The position numbers and the translations under genes were made by a program. Positions 26,851 to 33,583 of a stretch of DNA of 64,000 bases are shown here, piece after piece (position 1 is the first letter of the stretch; every line of letters starts with the position of its first letter). The notes beneath the pieces are model-generated. The model was not told where the DNA came from. It worked only from the letters and a program-made list of their open reading frames with translations, and did no database searches. Source of the DNA: Peribacillus folii (GTDB lineage: Bacteria > Bacillota > Bacilli > Bacillales > DSM-1321). The stretch lies in NCBI RefSeq assembly GCF_030271255.1, contig NZ_JASJOM010000007.1:1-64000 (forward strand). The letters run 5' to 3'.

Positions 26851-27244
26851 TCAATAACGCTCCTCTATTAGGGTAATGATCATACAGTGGCAAAATTCAT
26901 ATAAGTAAGAAGAAATGCATCTTCTATTATTCCTAATCCTCGTTTAATTTTACCACTTCTATCCTAGAGGTACAACTTCATGTCACTTCCATGCCTATTG
27001 TCCCGAATTCAATTCTTGCGAAAAACAATGGATAAACTATGAGTAAAACTGTTAAAATAGAAGGAAGTATAATTTTATTCTTGGAAATTCCCCACTATTC
27101 CAAAAGCAAATGTGAATGATCCATAACCTTCCATCACTAGCTGCTGCCAAGGTAATCCAACCAGATTTCATGTTTGAATTTTTAAAAGGTGGGCTACTAA
27201 AATTTAAAGTAGAAGATAAATAGAACATGTTTCGAGGTGGTATT
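26851..27244. other. secA-sinR divergent intergenic region
   Basis: These ~390 AT-rich bases separate the divergent secA and sinR genes. TATAAT occurs on the plus strand at 27069-27074 without a recognisable -35, and TAAAAT is nearer sinR with a 19-base gap to TTGAAT. I see no convincing promoter pair, gene or repeat here. Confidence 0.3.
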
Positions 27245-27568
27245 ATGATTGGTGAACGTGTAAAAAAACTGCGTGAAGAAAAGAAGATGTCGATGACTGA
27301 ACTTGCCGATAAAGCCGGGGTGGCAAAGTCTTACTTAAGTTCGCTAGAGCGTAACTTACAAACGAATCCTTCAATTCAATTTCTCGAAAAAATCTCCGCC
27401 GTCCTTAACATTCCTGTTGATGCCCTGCTTTACGATGCACCAAATAAGGAAACCTTGGACAATGACTGGATGAAAATCGTGGAGGAAGCCATGAATTCTG
27501 GCGTGTCGAAGCAGCAATTCAGGGAATTCATCGAGTTCAATAAATGGAGAAAAGATAAAGAAGAATAG
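27245..27568 (+). CDS. sinR: SinR master regulator of biofilm and motility genes
   Basis: This 107-aa DNA-binding repressor matches B. subtilis SinR (111 aa) across its length. The N-terminal HTH (residues 1-65) contains the near-invariant KAGVAKSYLSSLERNLQTNP. The C-terminal part (NDWMKIVEEAMNSGVSKQQF then REFIEFNKWRK) is the tetramerisation domain that SinI displaces. GAGGTG is five bases before the ATG at 27245, while the frame open from 27227 lacks a ribosome-binding site. Unlike B. subtilis, no sinI lies upstream in tandem; instead, a sinI-like gene converges on it from the other strand. Confidence 0.95.
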   Translation: MIGERVKKLREEKKMSMTELADKAGVAKSYLSSLERNLQTNPSIQFLEKISAVLNIPVDALLYDAPNKETLDNDWMKIVEEAMNSGVSKQQFREFIEFNKWRKDKEE

Positions 27569-27649
27569 AAGTTTATTAGTCTACCTACATACTCCTGAAG
27601 TGAACGGCTTGAAAAGGCTAGACTCACTTAAAATTCATGGGAATTATAA

Positions 27650-27694
27650 GCCCTATGAACAGCAATGCGAACAATGCTGTTCATAGGGTGTTTT
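27650..27694 (+). terminator. sinR terminator
   Basis: CCTATGAACAGCA and TGCTGTTCATAGG form a perfect 13-bp stem followed by GTGTTTT. It lies between the convergent sinR and sinI genes, about seven bases from the sinI stop. Confidence 0.9.
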
Positions 27695-27700
27695 AGTCTC

Positions 27701-27832
27701 TTAATTTCCATCGCTCTCCTCTAGCGGAAGCTCAAGGCATTTCCGTTCAAAAAAAGCACTAATTTCCTCTTTTTTAAAACCCAAGCTCCGTGCTTCTGAT
27801 ATCAACTCCACCCATTCCTGATCCATTTCCAT
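27701..27832 (-). CDS. sinI: SinI-like anti-repressor
   Basis: This 43-aa reading frame on the minus strand has the ribosome-binding site GAGGTGG five bases before ATG 27832. Its core (DQEWVELISEARSLGFKKEE then ISAFF) aligns with the SinI interaction helices of B. subtilis (DQEWVELMVEAKEANISPEE). SinI binds SinR and blocks its DNA binding. The product also ends in a short acidic tail. The gene is convergent with sinR instead of being its upstream operon partner. Candidate Spo0A boxes and a -10 element lie upstream. Confidence 0.85.
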   Translation of the reverse strand: MEMDQEWVELISEARSLGFKKEEISAFFERKCLELPLEESDGN

Positions 27833-27990
27833 GTTAGCCACCTCTTCTACCTCCTAAAATACCTTTGTATTTCAGGCAGACCAGCCATCTTAGTCGAGCG
27901 GACCTTAGACCTGTGCCTTTGCGCCCTTATTTTTCAATAAGTTTGCCTTTGTCGTGGTACTAATTACCAAATACATCGCTTGTTAAACAT

Positions 27991-27996
27991 ATTATA
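27991..27996 (-). promoter_or_regulatory. Putative sinI -10 element
   Basis: TATAAT on the minus strand lies about 160 bases upstream of sinI, without a good -35. This would fit an activator-dependent promoter such as the Spo0A-driven sinI promoter of B. subtilis. Confidence 0.4.
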
Positions 27997-28027
27997 CCGG
28001 ATACTCGCACCATATATTGTTATATTA

Positions 28028-28069
28028 TGTCGCCAAACTAGCAAAATGCAAAAAATTTTATCCGACAAA
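28028..28069. promoter_or_regulatory. Candidate Spo0A boxes upstream of sinI
   Basis: Two approximate 0A boxes flank the region: TTTGTCGGA on the minus strand (28069-28061), and TGTCGCC on the plus strand (28028-28034). They fall roughly 45 and 80 bases upstream of the expected sinI start. Each departs from TGTCGAA by one or two bases. Confidence 0.3.
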
Positions 28070-28111
28070 ATATTACAATATTAAGAAAATTCAAGTCCCT
28101 CTTCATCCACT

Positions 28112-28309
28112 TCACTTTCTTTTTTTTATGAAATAAAAAATGTTGCTCTTCCTATTCGGCTGATTTTGCCTATTAACTCTCTCCATCACCAGCGGATCCA
28201 AGGCTTTTTGCACAGTCAGGTCATCACCGCAGGTCGGGCAAAGCCACAGTCCATATTCTGCACTGCTAAAAGAAGCCCGATGGCATTTATGGCAATTCTT
28301 TTGATACAA
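28112..28309 (-). CDS. Zinc-ribbon miniprotein, unknown function
   Basis: The product is ~65 aa, with two CxxC pairs (CHKCH at ~5-9 and CPTCG at ~24-28) that should bind one zinc. A basic C-terminus (RQNQPNRKSNIFYFIKKRK) follows. The frame opens at TTG 28318, but AGAGGGG directly abuts that codon and is nine bases from the TTG at 28309, which is preferred. I do not recognise the family. It lies upstream of sinI in the same direction, 279 bases away, so a link to SinI/SinR is possible but unproven. Confidence 0.6.
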   Translation of the reverse strand: MYQKNCHKCHRASFSSAEYGLWLCPTCGDDLTVQKALDPLVMERVNRQNQPNRKSNIFYFIKKRK

Positions 28310-28532
28310 GCTATCCAACCCCTCTGCACCTTGATCAAATTGTTTTTTATAAATAACTTAATGTTCTTTTTAAAGAACTAACAATTTGAGTATAGTACAA
28401 AAGCAAGAATCAATAGAATAGGTACTATTAACTATTTATCTTATTAAAGAACAGTATCGTTCTCTAAATAAAACATCCTATCCGCATGAACATCGCCACA
28501 GTTCACTGCCCTGAACACACTCTATCAACAAG

Positions 28533-28567
28533 CAAAAAAGCACAACCCATTCCTGGGCTGTGCTTAG
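28533..28567 (-). terminator. hpf terminator
   Basis: AGCACAGCCCA and TGGGTTGTGCT form an 11-bp stem with one G-T pair, followed on the minus strand by six T residues. Confidence 0.9.
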
Positions 28568-28582
28568 TTCAAGGATTCAGTT

Positions 28583-29140
28583 TTAGCTAGGTTCGATCAA
28601 GCCGTAGCGGCCATCCTTACGACGGTATACCACGTTCGTTGTGTTAGTGTCAGCATTCGTATAAACGAAGAAGCTGTGGCCAAGCATATTCATTTGCAGA
28701 ATCGCTTCCTCACTGTCCATCGGCTTCAAATCAAAGCGCTTATTGCGGACCACTTCCACATCATTATCATCTTCGAATTCATCGACCGCTTCATCAACGT
28801 CCGTATTGAAAGCAAATGCTTCCGGAGTCGTTGATAAGTTGTTCCTGAATTTACGGTTGACCTTCGTTTTATGTTTACGAATTTGGCGTTCAAGCTTATC
28901 ATTGATCAAGTCAATGGCAGCATACATATCCGCATTTTCCTCTTCAGCACGAAGAACCAAATTCTGCATAGGAATCGTCACTTCGACCTTGGATGTATTA
29001 TTGTTCACTTTCAAATTGACTAACACATTTGCATCTGGTGTATTGTTAAAATACCGTTCTAGCTTGCCGATTTTCTTTTCGACGTATTCTCGAATTGCTG
29101 GAGTTACCTCAATGTTTTCACCGCGTACGTTGTAATTCAT
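28583..29140 (-). CDS. hpf: Ribosome hibernation-promoting factor, long form
   Basis: This 185-aa HPF(long) protein (B. subtilis YvyD) dimerises 70S ribosomes into inactive 100S particles in stationary phase. The N-terminal S30AE domain (residues 1-100, MNYNVRGENIEVTPAIREYV) binds the decoding centre. The C-terminal dimerisation domain (about 125-185, VVRNKRFDLKPMDSEEAILQ then MNMLGHSFFVY) mediates ribosome pairing. GGAGGA precedes the ATG. Upstream there are overlapping sigma-B and sigma-H type promoters, matching the dual stress/transition-phase control known for yvyD. Confidence 0.97.
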   Translation of the reverse strand: MNYNVRGENIEVTPAIREYVEKKIGKLERYFNNTPDANVLVNLKVNNNTSKVEVTIPMQNLVLRAEEENADMYAAIDLINDKLERQIRKHKTKVNRKFRNNLSTTPEAFAFNTDVDEAVDEFEDDNDVEVVRNKRFDLKPMDSEEAILQMNMLGHSFFVYTNADTNTTNVVYRRKDGRYGLIEPS

Positions 29141-29179
29141 AAAGTGAGTCCTCCTTAAATTAAGACTATAACAGTTAGA

Positions 29180-29212
29180 TTCTACAATACCCCTCCTGTT
29201 TCCTTTGGAAAC
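29180..29212 (-). promoter_or_regulatory. Overlapping sigma-B and sigma-H promoters of hpf
   Basis: On the minus strand GTTTCC (29212-29207) and GGGTAT (29192-29187) are 14 bases apart, a near-consensus sigma-B promoter. Overlapping it, AAAGGAAAC followed 12 bases later by GTAGAAT fits the sigma-H pattern. B. subtilis yvyD is transcribed by both factors. Confidence 0.75.
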
Positions 29213-29361
29213 ATATCATGAAATATGTCGAAATTACGAAACAATTGTCGGAAGGTTTTTGAAAGGGTTGATGTCTTCCCTAGCCTCATTATAACAAATG
29301 CCTGACGATAATGAAAAAATTAAGCATAAATAATTTACAGAAAATTTAAATATTTTTAACA

Positions 29362-29390
29362 TAAAAGCCGTTTGGAAACCAAACGGCTGG
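29362..29390 (-). terminator. fliDST operon terminator
   Basis: AGCCGTTTGG and CCAAACGGCT form a perfect 10-bp stem with a 3-base loop. TTTTAT follows on the minus strand after the fliT stop. Confidence 0.9.
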
Positions 29391-29395
29391 GTATA

Positions 29396-29737
29396 TCAAT
29401 TTCTTTTATCGTAAAACATGCCGTCGATCGATAGACTTTCATATGGATTCATATATTTATTGGAGGACTTTTTCTTTTTGTTTATTTCCTGGATGTCCCG
29501 CTGTATCTCCTGCTTTTGAAGCTTCAGCAGGCTGTCGACCTGCTGATTAAGCAGCATCGTCCTGCGGCCCAGCTGCTGCTCTGCATCAGTAAAGGGCGGC
29601 TTGATTTGTGCTAGGGCCTCATCCCTTCGATCGATCAGCTCGATGATTTTCCCGATTTTATCCTCACGTTCCTCAATTGCCCTATCCTCCAGAACGGCAA
29701 GCAATTCATTGGTCAAGTCGTGAAAGGCTTGAAGCAT
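29396..29737 (-). CDS. fliT: Flagellar export chaperone FliT
   Basis: A 113-aa, mostly helical protein, the same length as B. subtilis FliT, which chaperones the filament cap protein FliD. The ATG at 29737 shares its A with the fliS stop codon (TAATG), showing translational coupling. The longer frame from 29797 lies inside fliS and is not used. Assignment rests mainly on position and length because FliT sequences diverge fast. Confidence 0.8.
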   Translation of the reverse strand: MLQAFHDLTNELLAVLEDRAIEEREDKIGKIIELIDRRDEALAQIKPPFTDAEQQLGRRTMLLNQQVDSLLKLQKQEIQRDIQEINKKKKSSNKYMNPYESLSIDGMFYDKRN

Positions 29738-30138
29738 TACACTTGCCCGCTTTGGCTGAATTGTTTTTTGCGATTGATCTGAATGACTTCCTTCCACGTA
29801 TTACGGAAGTCCGTGACAAGTCCTTCCACCTCATCCAAGGCAGCCACATCATTTTTCGTATTCGCCTCTATCAGGCGGCGATTCATGAAGTCATACAGAA
29901 TCATCATTTCCTTGGACACCTCGACATCCATGTTCAGCGTCACCATCAATTCATGGATGATGTTTTGCGCCTTGATGATGTTGGTGTTTTTCGCTTCGAT
30001 GTTTCCTGCTTCAATGGCCTTCCGCCCAAGCGTGATGAACTTCAGGCAGCCATTGTAAAGCATCAATGTCAGCTCTCCCGGGGACGCCGTATTGACCGAA
30101 TTTTGTTGATACGATTGATAGGGATTATTAATCGCCAT
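29737..30138 (-). CDS. fliS: Flagellin export chaperone FliS
   Basis: This 133-aa four-helix protein caps the C-terminus of flagellin before export. It has the family opening NNPYQSYQQNSVNTASPGEL then TLMLYNGCLKFI. In B. subtilis FliS also assists the FliW/CsrA circuit. It lies between fliD and fliT in the usual order. Confidence 0.95.
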   Translation of the reverse strand: MAINNPYQSYQQNSVNTASPGELTLMLYNGCLKFITLGRKAIEAGNIEAKNTNIIKAQNIIHELMVTLNMDVEVSKEMMILYDFMNRRLIEANTKNDVAALDEVEGLVTDFRNTWKEVIQINRKKQFSQSGQV

Positions 30139-30162
30139 ATTTATCTTCCTCTCCCGCTTGCC

Positions 30163-31671
30163 TTAACTAAAATAAGATGCTAACGATGAACTTTGGCTGT
30201 TCGCCTTCTGGATTGCCTTTTCCATCGCCGTGAACTGGCTGTAATAGCGGGATTCCAGCTTCGTTAGCTTTGCTTCGAACGCTGAAATCCTCGTATCCAG
30301 TCCATTGACCATTTTCCCGATGGTAAAATTGTTATTCACATATCCGGCCTTCCCGGCTTTTTCCGTTATGACCTTCATCGAAGATTGTATATCATCACGC
30401 AAACGGCGTGCCAGTCCCTTTTCCCCTTTTTCCGCTCCGTCAGCCATGAACATATTGTAAATCGCATTCGGGTCCTCGCTGATCGCTGCCCGGAGCTTGT
30501 CCTCATCAATCGTCAGTTTACCGCCCTCCAAGTAATTCTTAGTCGTGGTAATGCCCAGGCTGCTGAGATTGTTTTTTCCCGCAATCCCATCCACAGCGGT
30601 GTATAGGGAGGTTCTCATCGTGGTCAAGAGGCTTTTAAGCGTCGAGTCGCTTTTTAGCATTCCGCTTTTCGCCTTCTCTTCCCACAGCTTCACTTCGTCT
30701 TCCGTCATTTCCTTCTTTTGCTCAGCAGTCAGCGGGGTGAAGGAGCGATATTTCGCTTCGCCGGTTTTATCCTGGACCTTTTTAATGATTTCATTGTATT
30801 TGTTCACAAACTGCGTGACCGTGTCCAAAACGGCATCCACATCAGCCGTCGAAGAGAACGTGACGGTATCTGTCGTTTTTTGCTTTACCGTAATTTCCGC
30901 TCCATTGATTTGGAACGTATTCGAAGGGCGGGAAATATCCAGGCCATTATACGTAACCGATGCATTTTCGCCTTTTGTGCCGCCAGCCTCTTCATTGTTG
31001 CTGCTCAGTTTTAACGCAGCAAAAAAATCTCCGCTGCCACCCAGTTTAATTTCAGGTCCATCCTTGACATCACCGGTATTTTTGGCGGTGACCGAAAAGT
31101 TTTGCGAATTTTGATCAAAAAACAGCGTGACCCCCGAATTGGCATTGATTTTATTGATGACACTCTCCAGGGTATCATCGGCATTAAGCGTAAGCGTATA
31201 CGGCTTAGGCGTCACACCAGCATTATCTACCGTATCGAAGCCGCCCTCTTTATTTGGAGCCAATATCGTAATCTCTTGAGGTGCCGTGATACCTAATTCC
31301 GACAATTTCTTTTTCGCGTCAGTGACAGCCGACTTTTCCGTACTGGCCATCGTTGCTGCCTTGGCAAGACTGTTCACCTTGATATTTCCTGTAAAGTCAC
31401 TTGCCGAGCTTACATTTTTTACGGATATGGCCTCTGGATTCGAAACCGATACCTTCTTTTTAATGAAAGAAGATTGCTTCCCGATCCCATCACGGATGAG
31501 CGTATCCAATTCCGATAATGAAGTATTGATCGAGCGGTAATCATCGCGCTGCCACTCGGAGTACTGCTTTTTCTGGGTCAATTTGTCCAAAGGCACCCGT
31601 TCCGCCTGCATCATGCTTTTGACCAATTCATCTATGTCCATTCCACTTGCCAATCCACTGATCCGTACCAT
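30163..31671 (-). CDS. fliD: Flagellar filament cap protein FliD (HAP2)
   Basis: The 502-aa cap at the filament tip directs flagellin insertion. The N-terminal domain MVRISGLASGMDIDELVKSM and the C-terminal coiled region (KLESRYYSQFTAMEKAIQKA) are characteristic. The length matches B. subtilis FliD (498 aa). It is the second gene of the flaG-fliD-fliS-fliT operon. Confidence 0.97.
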   Translation of the reverse strand: MVRISGLASGMDIDELVKSMMQAERVPLDKLTQKKQYSEWQRDDYRSINTSLSELDTLIRDGIGKQSSFIKKKVSVSNPEAISVKNVSSASDFTGNIKVNSLAKAATMASTEKSAVTDAKKKLSELGITAPQEITILAPNKEGGFDTVDNAGVTPKPYTLTLNADDTLESVINKINANSGVTLFFDQNSQNFSVTAKNTGDVKDGPEIKLGGSGDFFAALKLSSNNEEAGGTKGENASVTYNGLDISRPSNTFQINGAEITVKQKTTDTVTFSSTADVDAVLDTVTQFVNKYNEIIKKVQDKTGEAKYRSFTPLTAEQKKEMTEDEVKLWEEKAKSGMLKSDSTLKSLLTTMRTSLYTAVDGIAGKNNLSSLGITTTKNYLEGGKLTIDEDKLRAAISEDPNAIYNMFMADGAEKGEKGLARRLRDDIQSSMKVITEKAGKAGYVNNNFTIGKMVNGLDTRISAFEAKLTKLESRYYSQFTAMEKAIQKANSQSSSLASYFS

Positions 31672-31685
31672 ATTTCATCACCCGC

Positions 31686-32045
31686 TTATATTTTTTCATC
31701 GACCATTATGCCGACAAACTCTGTCATTGCCGCATAGAAATCCAATAATTTTTTAGGGGGAATTTCCCTGATCGTCTCATCGGTTACGTCATCCACAACC
31801 TTGACATAATACTCATGAAGCTTTTCATGATACTCAAAGCGTACCGCCGTATGTGTCGGGTTGAGGAAGGTGTTTAAGCTCTCCACCACTTCCTGAACCT
31901 TTTCTTTCGTTGGCTGGCTGCTTTCCGCACTTTGTTCCGAATAGGCCAGCGTATTCATTTCACGCTGATAATAAGAACTGATACCATCCGAGATGGCTGT
32001 TCTGAGTTGTGAGGAAAGAATATTCGTGGACAAACTCTCCAGCAT
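31686..32045 (-). CDS. flaG: FlaG-family protein (YvyC)
   Basis: The C-terminal half (VRFEYHEKLHEYYVKVVDDV then TDETIREIPPKKLLDFYAAM) is a complete FlaG domain, associated with filament length control. The frame opens at ATG 32114, but no ribosome-binding site precedes it. The ATG at 32045 has GGGGGC eight bases upstream and gives 119 aa, nearer the B. subtilis YvyC length (109), so it is chosen. A sigma-D-like element (TAAA at 32104-32101, ACCGATAT at 32087-32080, spacer only 13) falls inside the longer frame and would fit the shorter start. In B. subtilis flaG directly follows hag; here an endonuclease gene and the hag intron intervene. Confidence 0.85.
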   Translation of the reverse strand: MLESLSTNILSSQLRTAISDGISSYYQREMNTLAYSEQSAESSQPTKEKVQEVVESLNTFLNPTHTAVRFEYHEKLHEYYVKVVDDVTDETIREIPPKKLLDFYAAMTEFVGIMVDEKI

Positions 32046-32169
32046 CTTAATAGCCCCCAATATGTTGTCTTTAGTTTTTATATCGGTTCTGAAATTGAAC
32101 TTTACAGTGTTCATACAAAGGTTTTATCATTATACTGAGAACAAACATTCTGTTTCGAAAGGAGATAAC

Positions 32170-32214
32170 ATGATTAAAAAGGAAGTAGAGGAAAGGAATT
32201 CAGACTTTTATTAA
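32170..32214 (+). CDS. 14-aa leader peptide ahead of the endonuclease gene
   Basis: MIKKEVEERNSDFY is encoded from an ATG at 32170 preceded by AAAGGAGAT, a very good ribosome-binding site. Its TAA stop overlaps the AAGGAGG site of the endonuclease gene, an arrangement that makes translation of the two coupled. It may be a real leader peptide or simply a remnant of an upstream gene. Confidence 0.5.
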   Translation: MIKKEVEERNSDFY

Positions 32215-32224
32215 GGAGGTGTCC

Positions 32225-33067
32225 ATGATGATGCTTACTGAAATTCAGAGAAATATATTATACGCAAGCATAATAAGTGACGGGGAAATCACGAAAATTT
32301 ATAAAAATAGCAGGAGAAAGAACAATAGCTACCGAGAGCACTACGGTATATCTCAAGAAGAGTACCGAAAATGGAAAGTCGCCTTCTTTGATGGGCTATT
32401 GTATATAACTCCGGCAAGCCAATCTGTACGTTCCGCATCTTTAGAATTATTCACTAACTTATTCCCTCATTTTTACAGAAAAGATGGAACTAAATATCTT
32501 CCTTTCACTTTAATTAAAAATTGTCTATTACCACATTTCTTAGCTATTCTATACATGGATGATGGCTCTTTAAGCATCTCGTTTAGGGTAAATCATAATA
32601 AGAAAATCATCTACCTCACACCTCATATTTACCTATACCTTCAGTGTTATCGTAAGGACGAATTAGAGAAGTTAAAGGACCATATTTTCACCACCTATGA
32701 GTTATCTTTTAGACTGGGTGCTCGTAAGGATGGACATGGATTCATTCTAAAAACTACTTCTGTTAAAGAAACGTTTCGTTTCCTTGAACTAATCGAACCT
32801 GTGACTACAACCTGTTCTTCTATGTTATATAAAACCTCTTGGGATTTTAGATATCAAAAAGAAATAATTAAATGGAAATCGAAGTATCCTGACTACACGG
32901 TTGTTACCAGCAGTTCCGATCGGTCTAAACCTTATTCTCCAGATGAAATCAAATTATTAAATCAACTCAAAGAAATTGGATACTCGACAAATGAAATAGC
33001 AAAGGTGCTAAAAAGAAGTTATTGGTCCGTTAATTACAAATGGAAAGATATTAAAAAAAGAAACTAA
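32225..33067 (+). CDS. Free-standing LAGLIDADG homing endonuclease
   Basis: The ~280-aa protein has two LAGLIDADG-type helices: ILYASIISDGEI (about residues 12-23) and FLAILYMDDGSL (about 102-113), each with the catalytic acidic residue. A monomer with two motifs recognises a long asymmetric site. The C-terminus (residues ~235-275, SPDEIKLLNQLKEIGYSTNE then IAKVLKRSYWSVNYKW) is a helix-turn-helix that probably adds DNA contacts. AAGGAGG precedes ATG 32225, and the GTG at 32219 overlaps the ribosome-binding site. It lies between flaG and hag on the opposite strand, ~100 bases from the hag terminator and next to an ORF-less group I intron. The frame is intact, and the AT-rich codon use differs from the flanking flagellar genes. 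Confidence 0.85.
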   Translation: MMMLTEIQRNILYASIISDGEITKIYKNSRRKNNSYREHYGISQEEYRKWKVAFFDGLLYITPASQSVRSASLELFTNLFPHFYRKDGTKYLPFTLIKNCLLPHFLAILYMDDGSLSISFRVNHNKKIIYLTPHIYLYLQCYRKDELEKLKDHIFTTYELSFRLGARKDGHGFILKTTSVKETFRFLELIEPVTTTCSSMLYKTSWDFRYQKEIIKWKSKYPDYTVVTSSSDRSKPYSPDEIKLLNQLKEIGYSTNEIAKVLKRSYWSVNYKWKDIKKRN

Positions 33068-33124
33068 CACCACTTCTTGATAGCATTCCATACAAAATGA
33101 TAATTTCTATCCATTTGCTTTATA

Positions 33125-33160
33125 GAAAAAAAGAGACCCTAGCAAAACTAGAGTCTCTTT
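33125..33160. terminator. hag terminator (bidirectional)
   Basis: On the minus strand AGAGACTCTAG and CTAGGGTCTCT form an 11-bp stem with one mismatch and a short loop, followed by seven T residues. It comes after the second flagellin-end copy at 33168-33212, so the hag transcript must run through the intron. The same hairpin could end the endonuclease transcript from the other side. Confidence 0.9.
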
Positions 33161-33167
33161 CACGTTA

Positions 33168-33212
33168 TTAACGAAGAAGTTGTAAAACTCCTTGTGGTTG
33201 TTGGTTCGCTTG
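33168..33212 (-). other. hag: Candidate hag exon 2 (15 codons)
   Basis: The minus strand reads [14 protein letters not shown] and TAA, the usual C-terminus of Bacillaceae flagellins, in frame with exon 1 if joined after codon GCT at 33584. It is preceded by G (end of GCAAAG), as required at a group I 3' splice site. It shares 12 of 14 residues, and the 20-base block CAAGGAGTTTTACAACTTCT, with the end of the uninterrupted hag frame. It has no start codon or ribosome-binding site of its own. Confidence 0.7.
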
Positions 33213-33583
33213 CTTTGCGACTATGTCTTTCGAGCATAGAATAGACTATATCTTCACCCTTAACTTAATAAGGGGCTGGGCACTTCGAATGGCTGCTGCC
33301 ACCCTACGGATTTCATGGTCATAGCTTTCGCCTTAGACTGTATATCCTAGTCGTTGAACCTTCTCCAGAGTTTCCTCAAAGGAGCTTGGCTGCTGATTGT
33401 CCATTGTGTCATCTCCATCATTTTCAGACCATCACGCTTACTGTTTCCAGTTACGTTGTGGTTGGTAGAGCTTTAGGAAGTTCCAGCAATTCACCCAGTC
33501 ATCCTTTTATCCATTACTGGATAAAACGCCCTTCAAATTTACCTTAGAAGTTGTAAAACTCCTTGAGGTGCGGAATTTGCTTG
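33213..33583 (-). ncRNA. Group I intron (IA2-like) at the 3' end of hag
   Basis: Read on the minus strand the segment shows the conserved catalytic core in order. P2: TTTTATCC / GGATAAAA (33526-33505). P3 5' strand: CTGGGT (33498-33493). P element: AATTGCTGG (33491-33483). R element: TTCAACGACTA with P7 GACTA (33352-33348). P3 3' strand: GCCCAG (33281-33276). P8: CCCTTA / TAAGGG (33274-33257). S element: AAGATATAGTC with P7 TAGTC (33248-33244). P9: CTATG...CATAG (33239-33221). The ~65 bases between P7 and P3 are the P7.1/P7.2 insertion that marks subgroup IA2. There is no internal ORF. The 3' boundary is set by exon homology. The 5' boundary (after GCT, 33584) is inferred, and I found no convincing P1; the best (GGTAAA with TTGGCT) has a mismatch. 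Under this model the first 45 intron bases encode a substitute flagellin C-terminus. Confidence 0.8.

Noticed and set aside
32113..32165. LexA box or leaderless promoter ahead of the endonuclease or flaG
   Set aside because: The GAACA/TGTTTC arrangement has the wrong spacing for a LexA box, and no -35 element accompanies the TATAAT on the minus strand.
31993..32214. 73-aa plus-strand frame ahead of the endonuclease
   Set aside because: The first two thirds are antisense to flaG. Only the last 14 codons, which have their own ribosome-binding site, are kept as a possible leader peptide.
33539..33583. A second flagellin gene or tandem duplication explaining the two flagellin C-termini
   Set aside because: Only the last 15 codons are duplicated, and the DNA between them shows ordered group I intron helices; no flagellin sequence is found in it.
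33505..33583. Several possible P1 helices for the intron (CTTC with GAAG, TTTAC with GTAAA, TTGGCT with GGTAAA)
   Set aside because: None combines a U-G pair at the splice site, adequate length and an in-frame product without mismatch. They are recorded only as alternatives, and no P1 is claimed.
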